Shown here piece after piece: positions 1 through 12,738 of a stretch of 64,000 bases of DNA. The DNA is from Malaya genurostris (taxonomy: Eukaryota > Arthropoda > Insecta > Diptera > Culicidae), in assembly GCF_030247185.1 (NCBI RefSeq), contig NC_080572.1, positions 6,527,007 to 6,591,006 on the forward strand. Direction: 5' to 3'. A program made the position numbers and the translations under genes. Under the pieces are notes generated by a model. The model was not told where the DNA came from, did no database searches, and worked only from the letters and a program-made list of their open reading frames with translations. The stretch's first letter is position 1; every line of letters starts with the position of its first letter.

Positions 1-2030
1 CATCTTTTGATTACTTGAAGTTCTATGAAAAAATCGGAATAAAAAAACGACAATAAACTAAAAAATTAATAACATGTTTTTGCCTTTTCTAGCATTGTTA
101 TGCATTCAAAATACCCTTTCTTTTGATCTACTTGTCAAAGTGCCGAAACGGGAAATAAAATAGAAAAAGGAGTCTAAGTGCAAAAATTTAAAGAATTTCT
201 AAATGATCAGACTTGGTACTGGCAAATCGTCCTTCAATGTTCATCTTCTGCTAACCCCAGAGTTCTTCGATCAGTTCCGGTGCTGGCCAGGTTTTAATGT
301 AGATTGTCTAAGGAATAAGAAGGGATGTCCAACACTTGTTGCTAGATACCGTATATACTACTGCGCACTCCACAAGTGTCACGGAAGAAGGATATTTGTT
401 AGTGTAAATTTCAGTAATCGTAGTATTCGCGCACAATTTAGTATGTTCAGGTTACAAGATACACTACAAAAATCATGGACTTCTCTAGTGAACTTTTCAA
501 CAATATCCAATACTGAAGTCCCGGAAAGTCTTGATTCACAGTTCTTAATTGTGGAATCAGAAGGAAAGTTTTAATTACTATCGCGGAACGAATAGTTTTT
601 TCTAAATGAAATTGCCTGCTACAATATAAACGAGGGAATGGGATTTAGACAAAATAGTTAATTCATTGCAGTGACATAATGAAATCATCCAGAAGCTCTA
701 TTTAACAGATAATGTACATGTATTAAATATTCTATTAATTATATAAAAATATTTAAAATCACCAAAAAGGTCAGTCTCTTCACGCGCGTCTTGATAGTTT
801 ACTATTTTCACTATATTATTTACCGCGAAAAATGGTTGATTGGTTATATTGGGTGATTTCGGCAGCCGACCACCGAGAAAAAATTATTTATTTATTTACT
901 TTAAATCTACCGCATTTCCCACTGTTTATTTAATATACCAATCCATGCTGTTAAAAGTGTAATGTAAACGAATCTTCACGAAAGTTAGTTTTTATCATTC
1001 AATTTATAATCTTTAAAAACAAGCAATTATTGGAAAAGGAAAAAAAATAACAAATTTCAGAAGCTAGATGGAAATAGATGAGAGATCATATTGTCGTGAA
1101 ATGATGAGAAAATATTTTCGAAAAAACTCTTTTGTGAAAGAAGAGATAATTTAGTAACCAGTTATAAAACGTAGAAAAAGTCTGATACTTGAAGTCAAAA
1201 AGAAACTCCTGCAATTGTCGCCTTTTTAAAATATGGAAGCAGGAAGCCAGTGGATCTATTCTTGGCTCAGTTTTTTTACGAAAAAAATAGAGAAGACCAA
1301 TTCTACTGAATATTCTTCAAATCAACTGATATAACGGTGTTTATCCAATGTTGCAGGATAACTAGCGGTAAGATTTCTTTTGTTTTGATTATAGGAGTTT
1401 CAAACTTAAGGCAATTCGACTCTCCGAGCCAGAAAATTTTTCTAACTTTATCTGCGGGGTTGGGAATCGAACCCAGAAGAGCTATATCCGTCCCCTAGTG
1501 GTAACATTAATTCCCGGCACATGCTTCACAAAAGGAGAAAAATAACGAAACACGCATCAGATCAACCACTGTCTACGGTGTCTTCGTACCAATTGGCTAT
1601 TTGGAACTTCATTTCGTTTTTCTGTCACAATTACATCCCAGATTTTAACATTAAAAAGCAGAAACAATCTGTAGACATTTTGAAAACCTAATGTTCTTAA
1701 TGAAAAATAGTCATTTATACCCTGGAATATTTTAAAGACTAAAAACATTAGATTTGGTCATAATGATCGTTCTCCTAGAAGGAACCATTTCCAAGACATT
1801 CAGACATAAAATACAATGAAATCCAGCTTCATCGAACCTACAAACCCACTGGGAGATTCCATGTTGCAAACTTATGATTTTTTCAGTTTCATTCATCTCG
1901 GGTAGTTTCTCTCCGGCAGTGAAAGAAAGTAACAAACTTAGATCAAGACAGTTTTAGTGTCTTAACCCAAAATCAAAATAAATCATAAGTTGCAACACAA
2001 GACAAAATAAAAATTATCAAGGTTGGTAAA
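1..2030. other. AT-rich stretch, no recognised gene
   Basis: Mostly AT-rich sequence with no protein I recognise. A 123-codon open frame at 203-574 (+) has several cysteines but matches no family known to me, and AT-rich DNA yields such frames by chance. The one recognisable item is a tRNA-like B-box block near 1462-1474, listed separately. I see no promoter or splice context that would support a host gene here. Confidence 0.5.
1451..1525 (-). repeat. tRNA-like SINE fragment (B-box half)
   Basis: Read on the minus strand, 1474-1462 gives GGGTTCGATTCCC, a good pol III B box, followed by a CCCCGC stretch like a tRNA acceptor end. The upstream part does not fold into a convincing full tRNA and no A box is clear. 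This is the usual look of a tRNA-derived SINE head that has decayed or been truncated. Family assignment (for example Feilai-like) cannot be made by eye. Confidence 0.4.
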
Positions 2031-2469
2031 CGACTGGACAATGCGCAATTCAGGCCCTAATGTGGTTCTTAGCCTCTTGTCCAGTAACTCCTATCCCTAC
2101 CACCCCGCGGTGCCGGCTGGGGTACGAGTAACCATAGGAAAAATCGGGTAACCAACCCCGGTGGGACCTTGGTCGTATGCTGACAGGGAAGGTGGGCTTG
2201 CCTTCTCTTTACTGAGAGCGAGCCAACCCGAGCGTCTGTTCCCCATGTTGAGGCGGCTCGAAACAGCGTCTGTTCTCCATGTTAGGAGCGGCTGATTACC
2301 GTCCTTGTGTCAGTGTGGAACTCTAAACAGTGCTGACACGATGGCCCTCCGGCGAGACAGGAGGTTGGTGCAGGCCTAACAAGCCGCCCGGAAAACACTT
2401 GTTACGAATAATCAGGATATTAATACGACTCGGAATAATCGGCAAAGACCTACGCGACGAAATAAGGAC

Positions 2470-4009
2470 TACGATTTGAAGCTTGGCCCATGGAACTGCA
2501 AATCGCTTGGCTTCCCAGGATACGACCGAATGCTGCATGATGAGCTTCAAATCCGCGGCTTCGATGTTGTAGCACTGCAGGAACTTTGTTGGACGGGACA
2601 CACAGATAAAAATATTTTGTGAATTTACATCTATTTTCATGCACATATTTGGAGCAGGTAATTAAACATAAAATTACTTTACAATTCTGTACGTTTCAAT
2701 ATAATTTAATCGCAAAATAAGCGTTAATTGAACGATACAGTTATATTCATTGAAAATTCAAGGCAATTCAATTTAGTTTTGCATCGATAAAGGTTTTCAA
2801 TCAAAATTTCGATTCAACCCATGTCTATTCCATGTTACTATTGATTTACATCTCGTGTAAATTTCATTATTTCTTCTGTGCAGAAGGTGTGGAAAAGTGG
2901 GCATCGAGCGGCTACCTTCTACCAGAGCCAACGTTCTAGGAACGGGATTTGTAGTGTTGGGCAAGATGCGCCAGCGCGTGATTGGGTGGCAGCCAATCAG
3001 TGATAGAATGTGCGTATTGAAGATCAAGGGCCGTTTCTTCAATTACAGCATCATCAACGTGCACTGCCCACATGAGACGAGACCCGATGACAAGAAGAAA
3101 GCATTCTACGCGCAGCTGGAACAAACCTACGACAGCTGCTCACGGCGGGATGTAAAACTCGTCATCGGCGACATGAATGCTGAGGTAGGCCAAGAGGCAA
3201 TGTACAGGACCGTTATCGGGCTGGAGAGCCTGCACGCGGTAACAAACGACAACGGTCAACGATGCGTAAACTTTGCAGCCTCCCGAGGAATGGTAGTTCG
3301 AAACACCTTCTTCCCCCGCAAAGATATCCACAAAGCCACCTGGAGATCACCTGATCGACATACGGAAAATCAAATCGACCACGTTCTCATCGACGGGCGA
3401 TTCTTCTCCGACGTCATCAATGTCCGCACTTACCGCAGTGCCAACATTGATTCTGACCACTACCTTGTCGCGGTTTGTATGCGCTCAAAACTATCGACGG
3501 TGCACAATACTCGTCGCACTGGAACGCCGGGACTCAATCTCAAGCAGCTACGTAGCATTCGTACTGCAGAGGAATACGCGCAACAACTGGAGCAAGTGCT
3601 ACCAACGGAAGAGCAGCTTGGCGCGGCGACTCTTGAAGACGGCTGGAGGAATATAAGATCCGCCGTGAGTAGCACTGCTTCAACCGTACTAGGTACGAGG
3701 TTATCGAATCGAGGAAATGACTGGTTTGACGGCGATTGTCAGCAGTTGGTCGAAGAGAAGAATGCAGCAAGGGCGAGGATGCTGCAACACCGCACGAGGG
3801 CGAACGAGGAACGATACAGACAGGCACGGAACAGACAGAACACTGTTTTCCGGAGGAAAAAGCACCATCAGGAAGACCAAGATCGCAAAGCGATGGAACA
3901 GCTGTACCGCGCAAATGACACACGGAAGTTCTATGAAAAGGTGAACCGCTCACGTAAAGGCTACACGCCACAGGCCGAAATGTGCAGAGATACCAGAGGC
4001 ACTGGCTAG
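2470..4009 (+). pseudogene. RTE endonuclease domain, interrupted and frameshifted
   Basis: The N-terminal part of the LINE polyprotein. The frame at 2470 gives an endonuclease start (WNCKSLGF, then VVALQELCWTG). It breaks at 2600 and resumes at 2883 with QKVWKSGHRAATFYQS. A one-base shift near 2930 then leads into the 2897-4009 frame (VLGTGFVVLGKMR). Family motifs are visible: VIGDMNAEVG (metal-binding D/N), TWRSPDR and NIDSDHYLV (catalytic D and H near the end of the domain). The linker is rich in R/K/E and ends at RKGYTPQAEMCRD. The stop at 4009 follows a deletion junction near 3988-3995, where roughly 110-130 codons normally present before the RT core appear to be missing (size inferred from family knowledge). 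Confidence 0.85.
2601..2880. mobile_element. 280-bp MITE inserted in the RTE endonuclease
   Basis: The insert begins CACAGATAAAAATA and ends TTCTTCTGTG, so the termini are inverted (CACAGA...TCTGTG). A second inverted block (GAATTTACA near 2620; TGTAAATTTC near 2857) lies just inside. It is bordered by CA at 2599-2600 and CA at 2881-2882. Removing the insert plus one CA joins GGA CAG AAG GTG TGG, which reads G-Q-K-V-W, the expected endonuclease sequence in frame. It encodes nothing recognisable. The reading as a TIR insertion with a 2-bp CA duplication is strong; the transposon superfamily is unknown. Confidence 0.8.
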
Positions 4010-4022
4010 AGCGCTGCACTGG

Positions 4023-5429
4023 ATGATTGCTAGGATTTGGGAGGAGGAGATTCTACCGCAGGAATGGATGGATGGAGTGGTATGTCCCGTCTACAAAAAG
4101 GGCGATAAGCTAGACTGTTGCAATTACCGCGCAATCACATTGCTGAACGCCGCGCACAAGGTACTCTTCCAAATCCTTTGCCGTCGTCTATCACCAATAG
4201 CTAAGGAATTCGTAGGGCCGTACCAAGCGGGATTTACTGGAGCCCACGCCACTACGGATCACATATTCGCGATAAGACAAGTACTCCAGAAGTGTCGTGA
4301 ATACAACGTACCCACGCATCACCTATTCATTGACTTCAAAGCGGCATACGACACAATCGATCGAGGACAGCTATGGCAGATAATGCAAGAATACGGTTTC
4401 CCGGATAAACTGACGCGATTGGTCAAAGCAACGATGGATAGAGTGATGTGCTACGTCCGAGTATCTGGGACGCTCTCGAGTCCCTTCGAACCTTGGAGAG
4501 GGCTACGTCAAGGTGATGGACTTTCTTGTATCTTGTTCAATATTGCCCTGGAAGGTGTGATTCGAAGAGCGAGGATCGACACGAGTGGCACGATCTTCCG
4601 AAAGTCCGTACAACTTTTTGGCTTCGCTGACGATATTAATATTGTGACACGTAACCTTGAGAAGATGACGGAAACCTACATCGGACTGAAAGCTGAAGCT
4701 AGGCGTATCGGACTGGCCATAAATGCATCGAAAACAAAATACATGAGAGGAAGAGGCTCCAGAGAAGAAACACTACGCCTCCCTCCACGAATATTGATAG
4801 ACGGTGACGATATCGAGGTGGTTGACGAGTTCGTGTATTTGGGCTCACTGGTGACCGCCGATAATGACACCAGCAGAGAAATTCATAGACGTATTTTGGC
4901 AGGGAATCGTGCGTACTTTGGACTCAGAAAAACCTTCCGATCGAGAAAAGTACGCCACCGCACGAAATTGACCATCTACAAAACGCTAATTAGACCGGTT
5001 GTTCTCTATGGCCACGAGACCTGGACTATGTTGGCAGAGGACCAACGCGCCCTCAGTGTTTTCGAAAGAAAGGTACTGAGGACCATCTATGGCGGAGTGC
5101 AGATGGAAGACGGAACGTGGAGACGGCGTATGAATCACGAATTGCAACAGCTGCTAGGAGAACCACCTATCGTACGGACAGCTAAAATCGGACGTCTACG
5201 ATGGGCTGGGCATGTCATAAGAATGTCGGACGACAGCCCAGTGAAAATGGTTCTTGAATCTAATCCGACTGGTACAAGAAGAAGAGGAGCGCAGCGAGCA
5301 AGGTGGATCGATCAAGTGGAGGGTGATCTCAGAAGCATCCGTGCCTTGAGTGGCTGGCGACGAGCAGCCATGGACCGAGTTATGTGGAGACGTATGCTTG
5401 ATACAGCAAAGGACACCCCAGGCCTATAG
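4023..5429 (+). pseudogene. RTE reverse transcriptase domain
   Basis: A 468-codon open frame covers the RT core and C-terminal region. The same frame is open upstream of the first ATG to about 3993 (EALARALHW), so 4023 is not the true start but a by-product of the upstream deletion. RT motifs are visible: GVVCPVYKKGDK, YQAGFTGAHATTDH, the motif A aspartate in HHLFIDFKAAYDTID, LRQGDGLSCILFN and motif C FADDINIV. The C-terminal part includes LYGHETWTM and a basic WRRAAMDRVMWRRML segment. It lacks its own endonuclease in frame, so it is not functional as it stands. Confidence 0.85.
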
Positions 5430-5450
5430 CTGTTAGGTAAGGTAAGGTAA

Positions 5451-8400
5451 GTAAGCCCACCAAATGGATGAACGAGTGTAATAAAAGGGGGTGGTATTGA
5501 GTGAAACAATCATAGTGAGATTTTTGTAATGAGTTCAGTCAGAAACCAGTGACACAGAACCGGTAAAAAAAAGTTGTAACGCTCATTTTGACATTATCTT
5601 AGCTATTTTTTTAACGATTTCAAATATATTACCACCACTAGAAATGTAAATCTTCCATGAATGAAAACATATGTAGAACAAATGCAAATATTACAGATTT
5701 GTCTACCCGAAGTAATAGTAAAAAGTCGTCGGGTTTAGAAGATCCGAGCCCGATATCCAACCCAAAAAATGTGAGGCTCAGGCTCGGGCTTGGGTTGGAT
5801 TTCTAACTTTTTATCAGGTACGGATCGGGTTTGAGATTAGAAGAAAAATTATTTTCGGGTACGGGTAAAGGGTTTTTTATATTAGGTCGGGTACGTATCG
5901 GGCTTAAGAATGCTAGCCCAACCATCTTTATTTGTTATTTAATGACCAAGTTTGGCTATACCAATCAACAGTTTTCGTTTCCGGAAGTACCGGAAATAGT
6001 GGTCAAATATACCTGAGCGGCAATCATTTCGTCTTATTGAAATAGCGGAACCGATTTTCTTAAACTTAAATTGAAATAGAAGGTACTAAAGTCCAATAAA
6101 TGGGTGTTATTTTTTCCGGATTCCGATTCAAAAAGCATCTTCAAAACTGCTCCAATCTACAGGTTTTGTTCGTTGGTGGCCTGAGAAAAAAATACTGCTG
6201 TCTTTAGGTGTAAATGACATGTTGTCCATTCTCGCAATGCTTAGCGTGGAGAACAAGTCGTTGGCAATATGAACATGTGGTTAGCTGATGTTCGTAAGTG
6301 ACATGCGATTTACATGGAATCCTATCATCCCGATCGAAAGTCGAGATCTTAAATAAAAGCGTAGATCAAGCGCATGCGTTACAATCGTGCAGCATTGAGG
6401 ATACAGGGGAAAAACTCTTCCAAACTTCCTTTTCAAAGTATAGAATTTCTGCGTACTGGGTCGTTGTGTCTCGGATATACTCATTTTTAGTGGCTGAGTT
6501 CCAGTTTTACACACAAAACTCTAAATACTTCACATACACTGGAATGTTATACCTTTTCGTTTAATGCTTCACATAGCTCATATTGTTGATATCTCTAGCA
6601 GATTCAATTGCTTCGCACTCTTTATAAAATTAAAACAATGTTCCTTTTATTTAGTTGAAGCAAATGCACCTGTGTCAAGTGCAGGTTCATTTGCTCCGTT
6701 ACGGTTTCAATTTCGTGTACAAAGTATGGATAGAAACCCCGGTACCCTCTGTTCGCTTGGATTACTCATTTAGAAATCGTTATAATGTTCACACACTGTT
6801 TTTTTTTTGTTGTTTCAGACGAGGTATGATCAAACTGTTTAAAATAAACTTGAAAACTTACGAAAGTCACTCGATTCTGCCTGTTAAAACTACTTAATTT
6901 GACCACATGAAATTTATGAAAATACCGCACCGCACCGCAGAAAATCTTCCAATTTCAATCGAACATTGGAACATTGAACATTATTAAAAAAATATTTATA
7001 TGCTTGGTGGATTTGGTACGAAATTGTAATGGAATGGTACAACTCTTATGATAAAATAGAAGTGTGCTTCAGCGAAACATATTCAATAGACAATTCAAAT
7101 GGCTTACAAATCACTTTCTGAAAAAAAAACAATAAGAGAGACGCAAGCGAATTGACCTTTCCATCAGCAGAAGTCCATAGAAAACACTTAGCAACTAAAA
7201 CTGATGATTCTCGGAATTACATATGAAGAAATAAAATGGTGTACATTATGAGAAATCTTTTGAAAGTAACAATTTGAATAATAATAATAGCGTTTTGTGA
7301 ACTCAAAAATTTCATGACGACTGGAAGTGTTTTTTTTTTGTGCGAACTGCTTTGCATTGCTGAAACCAAAGCGCAAAAAAAGTTGCAACAGTAATCAAAG
7401 TAATCTGCAAAATTCATAAGGACAGACCAAAGAAGAACCTGATCATTATCAGTGCGATATTAATTAAAATACCGGAAATAGTCAAGAACGATTAAAACAG
7501 ATCTAAGTTATGTTATTCTAAAATCAATTGACGGCTTTTCGTCATCGAGTTGTCAAGTGAGCCAACTAACTTGCGGTTACTAGTATGCAACTAAACAATG
7601 AGTAAGATTATGGCTAACTGATCAGAAATAAGTTACAGTTACATAATTTCGTACTTGAGCAGTATAAGGAAAACTAAATTTCCCCAGTTGCTAGCAAGAG
7701 TTTCATTCTAAAAATAAAAAATCAATTTTCCTCTTCATTAACTGGGTAAGCCCGAGGTCGTTCGACTTCTGATTGCCTCACGAAAACCATAACTCAGCCA
7801 ACCTGTCACTCCAACCAGCAATTAACTGTTTTAAAGCTCGTTGCAACTACATCACACGGCTCAGGAAAAGAAACAGATCTGTTTATAGGCGGCACACTTT
7901 CGATTAACATCATTCATCTGAGCACGCTCATTCTACATTTCATTGACCGCCACGGCTTCCCTGCTGAACTGTCTTTCGCAGCATTACCAGAGCACGAAAA
8001 GTTCATTTGAATCTTTCTGCGGGATTTGACTCTGATGTTCTCTGCGTTACCACACTGTCTCGTATCGGTACCGAGGTCCAAGAGCTGCGACGAGGAGGTG
8101 TCAAACTGTGTTGCTAAAATCGTTGACGGTGGTGGTGGTGATAGAAACAGTATCGTAGGATATTTCGACTGCTCCAAACCAGGCCTCGTATATGAATGTG
8201 AGTCTGCGAATAGAGGATTGGAATTAAGTTATTCGAAGCAGTACATTTTTTCCAGTCAATAATAAAGCTGTTTTTCTCAGTTCAATGCATCGAGCCTTTG
8301 GACAGAATGCTTTCAAATCAAGTTGAAGGAGCCCAACTAGACAAGAATCGTGTTCTCACATTAGGCTCTGTAAGTAATTTTACCAGTTGTTGAATGCGAT

Positions 8401-11400
8401 AGTCAGAATATCGCATGTTATCTGTCAAACGATTACTTTCAAAAATATTGATGGATCCATTTTAAGTTAAATGCTAAAAAACTATTCACGAAAACAGCAT
8501 TATTTCATACAAAGTTTTCAGCAGCTACTACTAGAAATTGCAAATAATAATACTACTAAATACTAATTATTGTAGAAGCCTATGGCAATATTGTCGATGA
8601 ATTGATGTTAATGGAAAGAGGATATTCTTTTGGGATGATATTCAACAATGGCCTAATAGTTTAACAAAATGTGTTTAAAATATGAACAAAAACTTTGAAT
8701 GAAATATTTTTCACCTCTGTTGATTACTTCAAGATTTTTAGGTAACGTTTTTTAATATTAAAATACTTGAGATTGACCGATCAAATATTTAAACAGTTTT
8801 CAAAACAGAATATAATTATGTACAATTTTAATTGTATATCCGATTTGTTAAAAGACAAAGGGTGCTCTTCTGATCAAATGTGAAAAATACAGTTTTTTCA
8901 CGTCACAGAAATAGTGCAGAATACTTGGCGTATTTATATCTGTTCGATAGTTCTACTTTCGGAGCAAACCGCAATTACCTAAAAGCTCTATGAGGTAGGT
9001 AATAGAATCTCACAATTTTCAAACAAAATTATCAGTACAAACAAAGTGAACACACTGAATACCGACCGGTGCTAGGGCGCAATGCAATCGATAAACCGGT
9101 GCCAGTAAGCAGGGAACGTGACCCACACCTTCCAATATCGCGTAATTGCATTCCCAACACATTCTAAATTCTCCAAAATTCCACCTTCACTTCAAATACG
9201 CCGCACTATCCACCAGCGAGTCCCCGATAAGCTGCGCTCCGTTTCGTACACGGTAATAATCTGGATAATTCGCGCAAACATTGCATTCTTCTGGTGCCAC
9301 TGAGCTTCCAAGGAGCAAATTGACATCACTCGCTTCAGTACCCTTCGGTGGGGGCCCAACCTGAGCGATAGCATGTGGTATTTAATTCTTACTCTTTTCC
9401 TCATTTAATTTAATTTGCCCAACCGATAATATAGGAACTCTTGGGTAAAAGTCGACGGTGAATCTGGACTGGCAAACGAAACAATCGGTTGAAGGGTTTG
9501 AGCGGATTTGCGATTCATGATTCTTGATTCATGGTCAGGAAAAACAATCCACAGCCACTGGGAGAATGAGAGGTTTAAGTAAACATCAAATTGATAGTGC
9601 GTTTATTTATAACATGTAGGATATAATTTAGAGCAAAATGATCCAGCTGAGCAGGATTCGCAATCACCTGAGGAACCAAGAAGCGTGGAGGAAAAGGTGG
9701 CAATTATTGGTTTCCATAAGACAGGTCGGATGATATCAACGGAGTGCGATTCTTCCATTCCTATCCGATACAGAGAAGTCGTGGTGTAAGATATCATTAT
9801 GTAACTGAAACCTTCCTTTGTGAACCCGCACTGCCATCATCATGGAGCAATACGAAATTCGAATGTTCGAACGATGAACAGCATTTGAGACTTCTTTCTT
9901 ATTTTCACATTGGAACCTTCCCTACGTATTAGGTGGATTACTCTTTATGAAAAATCTTACCTTCTCTTATAAGGTAAAACGAACGGGGAGCTCTCGTCGA
10001 ACTGTTTAAACTAATAAAACCGTTATAATAACAACGATAATGAGAAACGAGAGTAACCCGTTCACGTTCTTTGCTTTTCCGAGCGATTCGCGAATATTTT
10101 GTGAAGATGTGATGATGCTGTGGCTCCTCCTTGAAATCATCCAACGTCGACTGGATAGTGAGCAAATGACGGAGAGAATTGGACAGAATAAAAAATTCCT
10201 CTTATTTACAATGGTGTTCGCCGTGTTTTTACGCTGTAACTCTTTCATGTTAAATTTCATTTTAATCTATTATTCCATGGATCTCCAGTGAAAAAGCATG
10301 ATACAGGATAATGTGCGCCTGAAGCAACAGGTCTGCCGCATCAGTTTACACATACTTGAGCTGGCAGTGGTTGTGACGGTCCCATCCGAGCTTCGGTTCC
10401 ACCCTCTACAATATCGGTCAGGCTTCCACAAAATGTGCAAAATGTGCACACCGCTGACGACCGACCTCCTGCTCGATGATTGAGAGGGCAGGCCGCGATG
10501 CAAGCCGATAATTGTCACGATTTTTTGCTCAAACAATATTATTTTTGAATCTGCGAATAGCTCGACTCTGGAGGGCATCTCGCTCGGGTTTGACTTTCCG
10601 AGGACCAGGAAGTTGATACTTGCAATTTCTGTAATTTAACGTTATGACTATCAGCATAAATGGCAGCTTGCTAACATCACGATTGCTCAGTCTAGAAAGC
10701 TTAGAATGATGATTGCTGAATTTGTTTTGTAGTACACTTAATCAAAAGTTGCATAACTTGGAAGTAAGCGTAATTTTAAATCGAATACGAAAAATATGTA
10801 TCTGTTTTCTGCATAATATCTAGCGGAACTAACTACATATATCCAGACTCAACATTGTTCTTCATATGTACATTGGCCCAAGTTATTCTGCGTTGTGGAA
10901 AAAGGACATATCGCGAGCGCGTCGAGCTACCATGCATCCAGCAGTGGTTCCTGATGCGATTAAAATCATTACCCGAAAAAAATCTCATCCCAAGATCCAA
11001 CCTGGTCGGTACCCCGTAAGGTAATAAGGAAAGATTAACTGCTTCATAAATTATAAACGAGTGGGCTTCAAACATTCCATGTCCAGCGAGCAGCCGGCTG
11101 ACCGTCCAACGATACTCGGTTTTTTTCCCGCTTTTCCCTGTTCTGGGAGATATCCTACATTACAGCGTGCGTTGCGTTCCTATCATCAAAGCACCTTAAT
11201 GACGTGCGATTAATCTAACCGGACGACAACGAAACGAAACGACCAGCTTGGCACACAAAACCCGGGGAGATTCGCAACGATGAGTGCGTTTTCTCCTTCC
11301 TACCAGTAGTAAGTGTCCAACTTACTGTTTTGTTCGTGATGATAACAATAAAACCGATAAATACGATCGAGCTGCTCGTTTTTGTGGGGCACAAGAGTTC

Positions 11401-12738
11401 ATTGGTAGCTCCGAGAGATGATATCTTTTCTGCATTTTAACGGTATTCGGATTGTCCGTACGTAACCAAAATACTTTCACCTGTTTCATTTGTAGTGGGA
11501 ATAAAAGAAAAGCTCAATTTATGTTGAATAAAATATCATACCAAAAAAACGAAATCATTGTAAAATCGAAGTTTTTTACCAGTTGATGAAAAATAGACAC
11601 ACATAGTTTTACATAGAGTTGCTACATCTTTATTAGAAGTCTTATGATTTTTTGAGTCGCACTTATACGACAGAAACATGAAAGAAATTTCCATTTTTCG
11701 TATAAGACGATTTTCGTAAGTGATCTTCCACTTTGATCCGTTCAACATCGCACGAATTATCGTATTAGCCGGTTCTGGAAATTGCTTTCCGGTATTATCC
11801 ACCACTGTCCGTTTCGTTACATTGAAGCATTAAGTTCTTTAAATTTAGTCTTTGATAAAAAAGAAATATCGCACATACACTTTAGTACTATTTTCTCATC
11901 TAAATACATTTTTAGTCACACTAGAATAAAAACTTCTCATAAACATCGTTCAATGAATTGCACCTACTCACTTTTCTGCCCCATAAGGATTTTTGCCAAG
12001 CTTGAGTTAGCTTGACGAATGACGCTATCCTTGCTATATTTTTAGGAATTACAGTTATATTTGCGGGTTTGATCAGTAAATGTGAAAAAAAGACTAAGCA
12101 CTGTGTGCCTCATATGAACAATACCGGCATATCGGTTTCATACAGTGCAAAATCTTGAAAATAAAATTTCAATCGCCTTTTTCTCAACACGCCGATTTTT
12201 TATTTGGGACTGATATGCGGGAATGGACAGTAAACGCAAGATACATTTCGAGTGTTCCACGCGCCGAGATTATCTCAAAGAAGCACCAAATTGTGATTTT
12301 CTCACCAGTACAGTCATCTGAAACATCACTCAATAACTCGTACACATTTTTTAGCTAGAAAACTTTACACTCAGCAATCGCGAATTCCTTACCGGAGAGC
12401 ATTCTTTATTAGCGAATATCTAGTAGTAACTGGAAGGCTATACAGACTTTACGGTGGAGGAGGAAGCAATTCGAAGTGTAATTAGTTCAATCAAACCATC
12501 GTTGTCATTGATATTTTGTGTTCAAACGATCTAATAACGCTATATAGTACTCGATGATGATTCTTTGTCCTTTCTCAAGATTCGATCGACTGTTAATAAA
12601 CAGGATACCACATCAATTGGACAACCAGAACGTTCACAATTGCCGTGTCTGCACGACCACCCTTAAATTCAGCAAACCAATAACAAATGTTTTTTTTTTT
12701 TTGTTTTTCGATGGAACGAAGTTCGGAGAATATTTTTG
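5451..12738. other. 7.3 kb with no recognised gene
   Basis: Many short open frames but none I recognise. A 78-codon frame at 8026-8262 and an 83-codon frame at 10040-10291 have no family signature. At 5750-5800 there is a GC-rich imperfect hairpin (ATCCAACCCAA at about 5757 against TTGGGTTGGAT at about 5792) followed by more CGGGT-type words to about 5900, a style of dispersed repeat often seen in insects. 11080-11300 is less AT-rich and looks like unique sequence. No transposon termini were found. Confidence 0.45.

Larger units (their letters stand above)
2030..5450 (+). mobile_element. RTE-like non-LTR retrotransposon, defective
   Basis: A single-ORF LINE with an apurinic-type endonuclease followed by reverse transcriptase. 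The GC-richer 5' region (about 2040-2460) has repeated blocks such as GCGTCTGTTC at about 2230 and 2267 and precedes the coding region. The 3' end, just after the RT stop, carries short GGTAA direct repeats (5435-5451) rather than a poly(A) tail, which fits the RTE clade. The copy is dead: a 280-bp insertion at 2601-2880, a one-base frameshift near 2930 and an internal deletion near 3990. The 5' boundary is approximate and no target duplication was identified. Confidence 0.85.

Noticed and set aside
2600..2883. Spliceosomal intron reading of the insert in the RTE endonuclease
   Set aside because: The insert does not start with GT at the frame-restoring junction, and its inverted termini with a CA duplication fit a transposon better.
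2797..4019. Minus-strand ORFs opposite the RTE element
   Set aside because: Shadows of the plus-strand LINE coding region; no protein family signature of their own.
8026..8262. Frame with SIVGYFDCS, thought of as a thioredoxin-like piece
   Set aside because: Too short, no CxxC active site and no flanking homologous sequence.
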